Positions 1 to 7,148 of a DNA stretch of 64,000 bases are shown here, piece by piece. A program made the translations under genes and the position numbers. Numbering within the stretch: the stretch's first letter is position 1; the number at the start of each line of letters is the position of its first letter. Origin of the DNA: Longivirga sp036510975 (GTDB lineage: Bacteria > Actinomycetota > Actinomycetes > S36-B12 > CAIYMF01); contig DATCCY010000125.1 of the NCBI GenBank assembly GCA_036510975.1, forward strand, positions 62,001 through 126,000. The letters run 5' to 3'. The notes beneath the pieces were generated by a model. It saw only the letters and a program-made list of their open reading frames with translations, was not told the origin of the DNA and did no database searches.

Positions 1-1
1 G

Positions 2-229
2 ACCCGCTTCGCCCACGCCGTCGAGATGCTCGCCGACGGCGGCGGCATCCTCGTCGACCACAAGGACCCGCAGTCGATCGCGGACGGTCTCCGCGAGGCT
101 GTCGCACGCCGTGTCCCCGTGCGCCACACCTCCGCGCGCACGGTGGCCCCGCCCATGCTGTGGCCCGTCGTGGCCGACCGCTACCGCGACGTGGTGAGCC
201 AGCTGAAGACCGCCCGTTCCGCCGCATGA
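2..229 (+). CDS. Glycosyltransferase, C-terminal fragment (5' end outside window)
   Basis: This is the last 75 codons of a protein that begins before the window. The visible part (RFAHAVEMLADGGGILVDHK) resembles the C-terminal nucleotide-sugar-binding half of GT-B family-4 glycosyltransferases, where a final helix follows an 'E-x-L-A-D-G' type segment. The stop codon overlaps the start of the next gene by four bases (ATGA at 226-229), so the gene is very likely co-translated with the barrel protein and the GH130 enzyme that follow. Substrate cannot be read from this fragment; mannose is a guess from the GH130 neighbour. Confidence 0.6.
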   Translation, partial: TRFAHAVEMLADGGGILVDHKDPQSIADGLREAVARRVPVRHTSARTVAPPMLWPVVADRYRDVVSQLKTARSAA

Positions 230-1248
230 GCGGGACCCGCGTGGTCGCCGCTCCCGTCTTCGACCACCTGCTCGCGCTGAGCGACGGTCACGGACTGTTC
301 GAGCACGCGCTGCACGACGTACCACGACCTGAGCACGGCTACTGCATCGACGACGAGGCCCGAGCGGTCGTCGTGCTGTGCCGCGAGCCGGTTCTCGACG
401 CCGCTGCGACGGCGCTGCTCGAGCGATGCCTCGAGCTGGTGACCAGCGCCATCACGGCCGACGGGCTGTGCCACAACCGGCATGACGCCTCCGGCACCTG
501 GACCGACGCCGCCGGCCTCGACGACTGCTGGGGCCGAGCGGTCTGGGCCCTCGGCGTCGCCGCGGCGACAGCCCCCACCGCGGCGCTGCGGGAGAGCGCC
601 CTCTCCGCGTTCCGACGAGCGGCCGACCGCCGTCCCACCCATCGGCGCCCACTCGTGTTCGCGGCTCTGGGAGCCGGCGAGCTGCTCCTCGCCCGGCCGG
701 AGGAGGACGCGGCCCGACGGATCCTGCTCAACGTGAAGCTGACCATGACCAGCCTGCCGTCGACGCCCGCGTGGCGCTGGACCGCGCCCCGCCTCACCTA
801 CTCCAACGGCTCGGTCGCGGAGGCGCTCATCCTCGCCGGCCACGCCCTGGTCGACCCGGTGGCGCTGCGTCGCGGCCTCGAGCTGCTCGACTTCCTGCTC
901 ACGACCGAGACGCTCGACGGGCACCTGTCGGTCACCCCCGTCGGCGGCCGCGGTCCCGGCGAAGGCGGCCCTGCGTTCGACCAGCAGCCGATCGAGGTCG
1001 CAGCGCTGGCCGACGCCTGCGCCCGCGCCTACTCCATCACCGGTGAGGACCGCTGGCGTTCGGGTGTCGAGATCGCTCTCGCCTGGTTCCTCGGCGACAA
1101 CGACTCCGCCACGCCGATGGTCGACCTGGCCACCGGCGCCGGCTACGACGGGCTCGAGGCGCACGGTCGCAACGACAACCGCGGCGCCGAGTCGACGCTG
1201 GCTGCTCTCAGCACCCTTCAGCAGGCCGTCCGGACGGCGCGCGGATGA
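226..1248 (+). CDS. Probable (alpha/alpha)-barrel carbohydrate-active protein next to GH130
   Basis: A 340-residue protein. Start at ATG 226 is chosen because it overlaps the previous stop (ATGA); the frame stays open upstream but that part is not protein-like. The N-terminal motif HGLFEHALH...YCIDDEARAVVV and the regularly spaced helices with W/D/R-rich segments (for example DDCWGRAVWALG, FDQQPIEVAALADA, ARNDNRGAESTLA-like end) are typical of the all-helical toroid proteins found beside GT4 glycosyltransferases and GH130 enzymes. It could bind or trim a mannosidic glycan. No secretion signal is seen, so a cytoplasmic place is inferred. The exact activity is unknown. Confidence 0.6.
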   Translation: MSGTRVVAAPVFDHLLALSDGHGLFEHALHDVPRPEHGYCIDDEARAVVVLCREPVLDAAATALLERCLELVTSAITADGLCHNRHDASGTWTDAAGLDDCWGRAVWALGVAAATAPTAALRESALSAFRRAADRRPTHRRPLVFAALGAGELLLARPEEDAARRILLNVKLTMTSLPSTPAWRWTAPRLTYSNGSVAEALILAGHALVDPVALRRGLELLDFLLTTETLDGHLSVTPVGGRGPGEGGPAFDQQPIEVAALADACARAYSITGEDRWRSGVEIALAWFLGDNDSATPMVDLATGAGYDGLEAHGRNDNRGAESTLAALSTLQQAVRTARG

Positions 1249-2738
1249 TCGACCGCGCTCCGCTGGCGCACCGGGTCGACGCCGCGCTGGAGCCCGACCC
1301 GCGTCGCTTGGTGTTCCGGCTGTTCCTCCCGGGCGAGGAGACCCGCCGCGGCCGGTCGCGCGTCGGAGCGGTCGTGGCACGCGTGCTCGCCCTCGACGAC
1401 GACGAGGTCGAGGAGTGCGCCGCACGGCTCCGCGAGGACTTCTGGAGCCAGCAGGAGGACGTGGCGCAGGTCGTCGACCAGAACGCCCTGGTCGCCGCGA
1501 CCCACGTCGCAGACGCCCGTCTCATCTCGCCGGCCCGGCGCCTGGTCATGGGTGCCGCGCTCACGGCCGGCTACGCCGTCGAGGCGGCCGCGCTGTGCAA
1601 TCCGAGCGCGTTCCCGCACCCCGACCAGTCCGGGCTCGCCGACGGTCAGACCCGGGTGGCCGTGAGCGTCCGGGGCATCGGCGAGGGGCACATCTCGTCG
1701 ATCGAGTTCGTCTCCGCGATCGTCGGACCGGGTGCCGCGTGGACCTTCGAGCCCCGCGCCGTCCCCGCGGTGGCGGGCACCGTCGTGGACGCTCCGTGGC
1801 AGCGCGACCACCTGCGTGCCCTGCTGGAGGACGCCGGTCGCGTCGACGACCTCGCCTACAACGTGCTGGCCCTGCTGCCGGACGTCTTCATCAGCGCTCA
1901 CCTCGAAGCGGCTCTCCAGCAGGTGCACACCCACCTGCTCGCACAGACCGACGCCGACGAGACGATCGCCACGCTCCGTCGGCTCGTGGCGTCCGTCTAC
2001 GACGTGCGGTTCCCCGACGGCGTGAAGCTCAGCCAGCAGGTACTCATGCCGTACGCCGCCGAGGAGAGCAACGGCATGGAGGACGCCCGCTTCGTCCTGT
2101 TCACCGACGACGACGGCACGACCGACTACCGCGCGACGTACACCGCGTTCGACGGGCGCGCGATCTCCCCTCGGCTGCTCACGAGCCCGGACCTGCACCA
2201 CTTCTCCGCGGGTCGGCTCACCGGGCCGGCAGCACTCAACAAGGGGATGGCGCTGTTCCCCTGCCGGATCGACGGCCGCTACTGGGCGATGTCGCGCACC
2301 GACGGGGAGAGCAACTGCGTCGCCAGCTCCACCGACGGCGTGATGTGGGGCGAGCCCGTGGTCCTGCAGACACCGGTCGAGACCTGGGAGCTCGTCCAGA
2401 TCGGCAACTGCGGTCCTCCCATCCGGACCGACCGCGGCTGGCTCGTGCTCACCCACGGCGTCGGCCCGATGCGGACGTACTCGATCGGCGCGCTGCTCCT
2501 CGACATCGACGACCCGACCCGCGTCGTCGGACGCCTCCGGACCCCTCTCCTCGAGACGCGGGAGGACGAGCGCTACGGCTATGTCCCGCACGTCCTCTAC
2601 AGCTGCGGCGGCATCGTGCACGGCGACCTGCTCTGGATCCCCTACGGCGCCAGCGACCAGCGGATCAGGGTCGCCTGGGTCGACCTCGAGGAGCTGCTCG
2701 GCCGGATGGTCGGCGACCTCGCGGCCCTCACCGCCTGA
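1245..2738 (+). CDS. Glycoside hydrolase family 130 protein (beta-mannoside phosphorylase/hydrolase type)
   Basis: A 497-residue protein starting at ATG 1245, which overlaps the previous stop by 4 bp. The C-terminal two thirds show the five-bladed propeller signature of GH130: a NGMEDARFVLF segment, then NKGMALFPCRI, WELVQIGNCGPPI, W-L-V-L-T-H-GVG and G-Y-V-P-H-V-L-Y. GH130 enzymes phosphorolyse or hydrolyse beta-mannosides. The N-terminal about 250 residues are an extension beyond the catalytic propeller, so the protein is longer than single-domain members (about 330-390 residues). Which of the two chemistries it uses cannot be decided by eye. Together with the two upstream genes it forms a synthesis/turnover cassette for a mannoside-like polymer (inference). 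Confidence 0.8.
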   Translation: MIDRAPLAHRVDAALEPDPRRLVFRLFLPGEETRRGRSRVGAVVARVLALDDDEVEECAARLREDFWSQQEDVAQVVDQNALVAATHVADARLISPARRLVMGAALTAGYAVEAAALCNPSAFPHPDQSGLADGQTRVAVSVRGIGEGHISSIEFVSAIVGPGAAWTFEPRAVPAVAGTVVDAPWQRDHLRALLEDAGRVDDLAYNVLALLPDVFISAHLEAALQQVHTHLLAQTDADETIATLRRLVASVYDVRFPDGVKLSQQVLMPYAAEESNGMEDARFVLFTDDDGTTDYRATYTAFDGRAISPRLLTSPDLHHFSAGRLTGPAALNKGMALFPCRIDGRYWAMSRTDGESNCVASSTDGVMWGEPVVLQTPVETWELVQIGNCGPPIRTDRGWLVLTHGVGPMRTYSIGALLLDIDDPTRVVGRLRTPLLETREDERYGYVPHVLYSCGGIVHGDLLWIPYGASDQRIRVAWVDLEELLGRMVGDLAALTA

Positions 2739-2828
2739 GCCGGCACGGAGTACGGCGTTCGGGGGGAATCGGGCACCCGGCAGGGCCACCATGGGTGGTG
2801 ACGCCGAGCACGACCCCTGGGAGTGATC

Positions 2829-4073
2829 ATGGCCATCCAGACCGCCGCCGCCCTGCACGTCGACTCGGAGGTGGGTGAGCTCCGGCAGGTCGTCGTCCAC
2901 CGTCCCGGGCTCGAGCTCACGAGACTGACGCCCGGCAACGTCGACGAGCTGCTGTTCGACGACGTGATGTGGGCGGCTCGGGCCCGCGAGGAGCACGACT
3001 CCTTCGTCGGCAAGCTGCGCGACAAGGGCGTGGTGGTCCACGAGTTCTCGCACCTGCTCGCGGGCGTCCTCGACACGGCCGACGGTCGCGAGTTCGTGCT
3101 CTCCCGGACCACCAACGAGCACACGGTCGGCCCGCAGCTCGTCGAGCCGCTGCGCGAGCTGCTCGAGAGCCTCGACGGCACCGCGCTCGCCGAGACGCTC
3201 ATCGGCGGGGTGCTCAAGCACGACCTGTCGCTGCCTGCCGGGTCGTCGCTGCTGTGGGACTACCTCGTCGACGAGGACTTCGTGCTCGCTCCGCTGCCCA
3301 ACACCCTGTTCCAGCGCGACAACATCGCGTTCGCCTACTCCGGCGTCTCCGTGCACCCGATGGCCGTCCCGCCGCGCGAGCGCGAGCTCGTCCACTCGCG
3401 CGCGGTCCTACGGTTCCACCCGATGTTCCGCGACGCCGGCATCCACCGCTACTACGGCGACGACGACGTCTGGCACCACCCGGCGGTGTGCGCCGGCGGC
3501 GACATCCTCGTCGCAGGGAACGGCGTCGTGCTGCTCGGGATGGGTCCGCGGACGACCGCGCAGGGTGTGGGCATGCTCGTGAGCGGCTACTTCTCCGACC
3601 CCACGCGCCAGGTCACGAAGGTCATCGTCATCGAGCTCCCGAAGTCCCCGCCGCTTACGCACCTCGACACGGCGCTCACGATGCTCGACGCCACGACGTT
3701 CAGCGTCTACCCCTACCTCGACAAGGGCCTGCGGTCCTACACGCTCACCCCGCGCGACACGAGCGGCGCCTACGACATCGAGGAGAACACCGATCTGTTC
3801 GGCGCGATCGCCCGCGCTCTCGAGGTCGACTCCATGCGCGTGCTCCAGGCCCCGATCGACGAGATGGCTGCGGCCCGCGAGCAGTGGGACGACGGCAGCA
3901 ACTTCCTCGCCGTCGCACCGGGTGTGGTGTTCGGCTACGACCGCAACACCTCGACCAACACGTTCCTGCGCAAGAACGGGATCGAGGTCGTCACGATCGC
4001 CGGGTCCGAGCTCGGCCGCGGCCACGGCGGCCCGAGGGCGATGACCTGCCCGATCGAGCGGGGTCCCGCCTGA
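2829..4073 (+). CDS. Arginine deiminase homologue lacking catalytic Cys and Glu (predicted pseudoenzyme)
   Basis: A 414-residue, full-length member of the arginine deiminase family (arginine to citrulline plus ammonia). ATG 2829 is preferred to GTG 2823 because GGGAG lies five bases upstream. Family landmarks are intact: VVVHRPGLEL near the N-terminus, LFQRD (Asp164), HLD (His278, Asp280), and the closing glycine-rich loop. Two active-site positions are changed: the usual EGGD motif reads AGGD (Ala222), and the nucleophile in the usual PRCM(S/T)CPIER end reads PRAMTCPIER (Ala404). Without that Cys the deiminase reaction should not occur. There is no arcBC neighbour. It may be a regulatory or binding paralogue. 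It is the last chromosomal gene before the tRNA-Thr island. Confidence 0.85.
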   Translation: MAIQTAAALHVDSEVGELRQVVVHRPGLELTRLTPGNVDELLFDDVMWAARAREEHDSFVGKLRDKGVVVHEFSHLLAGVLDTADGREFVLSRTTNEHTVGPQLVEPLRELLESLDGTALAETLIGGVLKHDLSLPAGSSLLWDYLVDEDFVLAPLPNTLFQRDNIAFAYSGVSVHPMAVPPRERELVHSRAVLRFHPMFRDAGIHRYYGDDDVWHHPAVCAGGDILVAGNGVVLLGMGPRTTAQGVGMLVSGYFSDPTRQVTKVIVIELPKSPPLTHLDTALTMLDATTFSVYPYLDKGLRSYTLTPRDTSGAYDIEENTDLFGAIARALEVDSMRVLQAPIDEMAAAREQWDDGSNFLAVAPGVVFGYDRNTSTNTFLRKNGIEVVTIAGSELGRGHGGPRAMTCPIERGPA

Positions 4074-4116
4074 CCCGACGACGAGTGCCCGCACCTCGCG
4101 GTGCCGCCCCTCGTCG

Positions 4117-4162
4117 ATGGAGCCGCCTATCGGAATCGAACCGATGACCTTCTCATTACGAG
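4117..4162 (+). repeat. attL: 46-bp tRNA-Thr 3'-end direct repeat
   Basis: Base-for-base identical to 11971-12016. It holds the complement of the tRNA CCA end, acceptor strand, T arm and one side of the anticodon stem, up to and including the anticodon. It is the original chromosomal tRNA end, displaced by the insertion. No tRNA can be formed from it alone. Confidence 0.93.
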
Positions 4163-4163
4163 A

Positions 4164-4307
4164 GCGAATGCGGAGGTGTTCGACGAGGTCTGGGAGTGAT
4201 AGTTGGTGACGTTTCCTCAGGTCAGGGGCTTGCGGGCGTCCGCGCAGAATCGGCTCATGACGGGGGGTCTCACCTGGTCTGTGAGCAATCCGTGAGCAGG
4301 TTCATTC
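4164..4307 (+). repeat. Imperfect 140-bp direct repeat, copy A
   Basis: Aligns to 5300-5439 over its whole length with about ten substitutions and two small indels. It begins at the inner edge of attL and contains the doublet GTGAGCAATC-C-GTGAGCAG (4281-4299) and the segment CAGGTCAGGGGCTTG. Related pieces occur beside attR (doublet at 11888-11906; CAGGTCAGAGCCTTG at 11953-11967). The position next to att and the paired GTGAGCA units suggest integrase arm sites. Confidence 0.85.
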
Positions 4308-4514
4308 GCACTCGAACATCTTTCTGGACGACCACGGGAGCCACCGAGAAGCGACGAGGCGAGCATCCGTTCGTCGAGTCGCAAGGTCCCGCGCAGCTGC
4401 CTTGCGAGCGCGAGTCGTCTGCGAGGTGTCGAGTCCTTCTACTTCCGCCGTAACCGCAACAACTTCGGAACTTGTGGCCGAGCGACGAGCCTGCATCGTC
4501 GTCGGACATAGCAC
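4308..4514. other. Island intergenic segment without a recognisable gene
   Basis: Lies between repeat copy A and the end of the toxin gene. No coding sequence with database-like character is visible on either strand. Base composition is less GC-rich than the flanking chromosome (for example the stretch around 4440-4480), as expected for acquired DNA. Confidence 0.5.
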
Positions 4515-4796
4515 TCAGGTGACCGCGCGGTAGACGTCACGTCGATGGTCGATGCGTAGCACGACGACCTCGCGAGGGTCGTCGCGTATCCGGTACAGGA
4601 CGCGGTAGGTGCCGCGCCGAGCGGACCAGATCCCCTCGAGGTCGTCGCGCAGCGGCTTGCCCACTCGCTGCGGGTTCTCGAGGAGTGCCGTGGTGATGAA
4701 GGCGATCACCGCGGCGGCGACAGCCTCGGGCAGATCGGTGGCGATCGCGCGACGGGCCGGCGGTGTCAGGACGATCTCGTGGTTCAGATCGCTCAC
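4515..4796 (-). CDS. RelE/ParE-family toxin
   Basis: A 93-residue protein with GTG start at 4796, overlapping the antitoxin stop by four bases. The C-terminal half carries the RelE fold hallmarks: N-P-x-R-V-G-K-P-L-R, then GIWSARRGTYRVLYRI and a basic-plus-tyrosine end (RIDHRRDVYRAVT). RelE toxins are ribosome-dependent mRNA interferases and ParE toxins poison gyrase; the GxWxxRxGxYRVxYxI pattern followed by HRRDVY favours the RelE-like type. It forms a two-gene operon with the upstream antitoxin and may stabilise the genomic island by addiction. Confidence 0.88.
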   Translation of the reverse strand: MSDLNHEIVLTPPARRAIATDLPEAVAAAVIAFITTALLENPQRVGKPLRDDLEGIWSARRGTYRVLYRIRDDPREVVVLRIDHRRDVYRAVT

Positions 4797-5059
4797 GGGC
4801 GCAGCTGGCGCACGGCGTCGGCCCCGCGCACGACGTCCCCGCGCGCGTAGGCGGCGTCGGCCTCGCGGATGTCGGCCAGCGCCTCGGCGTCGCCCAGCAC
4901 GTCGATGGTCTCCTCCATCTGTGCCAGGTCGTGCGGGCTCAGGATCACGGCCGCGGGCCGGCCGTTGCGCGTGACCACGACACGGTCGTGCTGCTGCTCG
5001 ACCCGGTCGATGACCTCGGACAGGTGATCGCGGACATCGCGAAGAGACTGTGTCGTCAT
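4793..5059 (-). CDS. Phd/YefM-type antitoxin
   Basis: An 88-residue protein starting at ATG 5059. The N-terminal half has the Phd/YefM pattern (short helix-strand DNA-binding domain: LRDVRDHLSEVIDRVEQQHDRVVVTRNGRPAAVIL, given here only by its position, residues 6-40). The acidic C-terminus (residues 50-88) would wrap the toxin. The stop overlaps the GTG start of the toxin, giving coupled translation with antitoxin first, as in most type II modules. A perfect 14-bp palindrome directly abuts the start codon and is the likely autoregulatory operator. Confidence 0.88.
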   Translation of the reverse strand: MTTQSLRDVRDHLSEVIDRVEQQHDRVVVTRNGRPAAVILSPHDLAQMEETIDVLGDAEALADIREADAAYARGDVVRGADAVRQLRP

Positions 5060-5060
5060 G

Positions 5061-5074
5061 GCCACAATTGTGGC
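5061..5074 (-). promoter_or_regulatory. Palindromic operator of the toxin-antitoxin operon
   Basis: GCCACAATTGTGGC is a perfect 14-bp palindrome beginning one base upstream of the antitoxin ATG. Phd/YefM antitoxins bind short palindromes overlapping their own promoter. So close a position implies a very short leader or leaderless mRNA, with repression by steric blocking. Confidence 0.7.
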
Positions 5075-5515
5075 GCGCCGAATGCCACACGTCCAGAGCC
5101 GGAACCGGTCACGGTCCAGCGCATCCGCCCGACCTCGATCGGGCTGCGGTCCCCCAGGCTGTCGCGGTTGGCGAAGCGGGTCGTCGAACATGTACATCGC
5201 AACGGAGAACCCGGTGCGGGGATGTACCGCGAAGGCGCGGCCGGTCAGCTCGAACAAGTCGATGTTGATGAACGGATTCAGGTCGAGCGCACCTCGAGAG
5301 GGAATGAGGAGGTGCTCGACGAGGTCTGGGAGTGGCGGTTGGTGACGTTTCCGCAGGTCAGGGGCTTGCAGGCGTCCGCGCAGAATCGCCTCATGGGGGG
5401 TCTCACCTGGTCTGTGAGCAATCGTGAGCAGGTTCGTTCCTACTGGAACGTTTCCTCGAGGGCAGCCAGAGCTCCAACGAGCCGCTCGAGCAATGCCGTC
5501 AATGGACGGATTGAT
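5075..5515. other. Island intergenic segment with a possible gene relic on the minus strand
   Basis: No intact gene is recognised. The minus strand between about 5330 and 5130 reads through a protein-like stretch (NPFINIDLFELTGRAF, then GFSVAMYMFDDP) in one frame without a credible start, possibly a decayed gene. The right part contains repeat copy B. Confidence 0.4.
5300..5439 (+). repeat. Imperfect 140-bp direct repeat, copy B
   Basis: Second copy of the attL-adjacent sequence at 4164-4307, same orientation, with the GTGAGCA doublet at 5414-5431. It separates the toxin-antitoxin part from the ATPase/DabBA part of the genomic island. This is what an internal boundary left by a second integration would look like, but a simple segmental duplication also fits. 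Confidence 0.85.
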
Positions 5516-5544
5516 GTAAATGCAGTTACCGTAAGTGCACTTAC
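5516..5544 (+). promoter_or_regulatory. Two tandem palindromes upstream of the ATPase gene
   Basis: GTAAATGCAGTTAC (5516-5529, one mismatched pair) and GTAAGTGCACTTAC (5531-5544, perfect) are arranged head to tail with 15 bp between centres. They share the core GTAAnTGCAnTTAC. They lie 18-46 bp before the GTG start of the ATPase gene, so they probably bind a dimeric regulator that controls it. The regulator is not identified. Confidence 0.65.
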
Positions 5545-5562
5545 ACGGGATCGGGAGGGGTC

Positions 5563-7062
5563 GTGAAGCGTCCGGCGGACCTGTTCGACCGCTCGCGGGA
5601 GTGGGCCGCCCTCGCCGAGTTCGTCGCGCCTTCAGGAGCCGGCCTCCGCGTCGGGGTGGTCTCCGGTCGGCGGCGACAGGGCAAGAGCTTCCTCCTGCGT
5701 CGGGTCGCGCGCGCTCAGGCGGGCCTGTACCACCAGGCGCAGGAGCTCGAGCGCGGCCAGGCCCTGGACCGGTTCGGCGACGATGTGGCTCGCGCCCTGG
5801 GCCTCCCCGCGGGCCAGCTGCGCTTCTCGGACTGGGAGTCCGCGTTGCGCACGGCGCTGGGATACCCCGCACGAGGATCCGCCGAGGCCCCCGCCACAGC
5901 GCCCTCGGGTCCCGGTCGGGTGCTCGTCCTCGACGAGCTCCCCTACTTGCTGGGTCACTCCCCGGAGATCCCGAGCGTCGTGCAGGAGCTCGTCGACGAG
6001 GCCCGCGACCTGTCCCTCCCACCGGCTCGCATCCTGGTGTGCGGATCGGCGCTGTCGGTGATGACCGAGCTGCTCTCCGGCGCGCAACCGCTGCGGGGCC
6101 GTGCCCACCTGGACCTGACCGTGCTGCCGTTCGACTACCGCACCGCAGCCGAGTACTGGGGCATCAGCGACCCACAGCTGGCGTTTCTGGTCCATACCGT
6201 GTTCGGCGGCACGGCCGGGTATCGACCGCTGGTCGACGAGGCTCCCGCCGGCGTCCGGCAGTTCGGCGCTTGGCTGGGCCGCAACGTGCTCAACCCCGCA
6301 CACGCCCTCTACGGGGAGAAGGACTACCTGCTGCGCGAGGACACCCGCATCACCGACAAGCAGCTGTACAACGCGATCATCGCCTCGGTCGCGGCCGGTA
6401 ATCACGCCCCCAAGGACATCGGGCGCCCGCTGGGTCGCGACACCAATCAGCTGCGCCATCCGCTCGGGATCCTGGTCGCGGCCGGGTTCCTGAACAAGGT
6501 CGACGACATGCTCACCGCCCGTCGGCCGCTGTACTTCCTCGCGGACCCCATCGTGCGGTTCACCGAGGTCGTCATCGAGCCCTACCGTCCCCTGCTCGAG
6601 GAGGGCGCGGCCACCGAGGTCTGGAAGCTCGCCGACACGCAGGTCCGCACCCAGGTGTATGGGCCGCACTTCGAACACCTCGCCCGGGCGTTCACCGCGA
6701 ACTACGCCGGTGACATGTTCGGGACACGACTTGGGGACGTCGGGCCCGGCACCGTCAACGACCCCGACGGGCGCACCCAACACGAGATCGACGTCGTCGC
6801 AGCACCCCAGGGCGCAACTGCACAGGGGGACAGCACACCCATCGCGATGCTCGGCGAGGCCAAGGCGACCAACCTGCGCCTTGGCCTCGCCGACCTCGCA
6901 CGGCTCGACCACATCCGCGACCTGCTCGTCGCACGCGGCCGTGACGCGGGGGACGCGCGGCTCGCCCTGTTCAGCCGAGACGGCTTCGACTCCGCGCTGA
7001 CAACCCGTGCGTCCACACGCCCCGACGTGCACCTCATCACCCTCGACGACATGTACGCCTGA
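5563..7062 (+). CDS. AAA-type ATP-binding protein with C-terminal DUF234-like/nuclease-type domain
   Basis: A 499-residue protein, GTG start at 5563 behind GGGAGGGG. The N-terminal half is a STAND/archaeal-type ATPase: Walker A GRRRQGKS (residues 35-42) and Walker B LVLDEL (121-126), with a sensor-like CGSALS segment. A winged-helix region follows (about 265-320, KDIGRPLGRDTNQLRHPLGIL). The C-terminal part holds HEIDVV...LGEAKAT, an E-I-D plus E-x-K arrangement like a PD-(D/E)xK nuclease core, as in DUF234 proteins. Such stand-alone ATPases are common on mobile islands and are suspected in defence or toxin-like roles. No partner gene lies beside it. Function is not established. Confidence 0.75.
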   Translation: MKRPADLFDRSREWAALAEFVAPSGAGLRVGVVSGRRRQGKSFLLRRVARAQAGLYHQAQELERGQALDRFGDDVARALGLPAGQLRFSDWESALRTALGYPARGSAEAPATAPSGPGRVLVLDELPYLLGHSPEIPSVVQELVDEARDLSLPPARILVCGSALSVMTELLSGAQPLRGRAHLDLTVLPFDYRTAAEYWGISDPQLAFLVHTVFGGTAGYRPLVDEAPAGVRQFGAWLGRNVLNPAHALYGEKDYLLREDTRITDKQLYNAIIASVAAGNHAPKDIGRPLGRDTNQLRHPLGILVAAGFLNKVDDMLTARRPLYFLADPIVRFTEVVIEPYRPLLEEGAATEVWKLADTQVRTQVYGPHFEHLARAFTANYAGDMFGTRLGDVGPGTVNDPDGRTQHEIDVVAAPQGATAQGDSTPIAMLGEAKATNLRLGLADLARLDHIRDLLVARGRDAGDARLALFSRDGFDSALTTRASTRPDVHLITLDDMYA

Positions 7063-7148
7063 CCCACCCGCCGGAACTGGTGGTTGTGAGCACAACCCGT
7101 CGTGTTCCGTCGGAACCTTCCGAGTCCCGTCGGGTGCGTGCCACGCCG

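Noticed and set aside
1218..3395. Very long open frame (725 codons) on the minus strand
   Set aside because: Lies opposite the GH130 and arginine-deiminase-like genes; low-complexity Arg/Val/Glu-rich translation is a GC-rich antisense shadow.
4117..4162. A second tRNA-Thr gene
   Set aside because: Only the 3' part up to the anticodon is present; the 5' half is absent, so it is an attachment-site duplicate.
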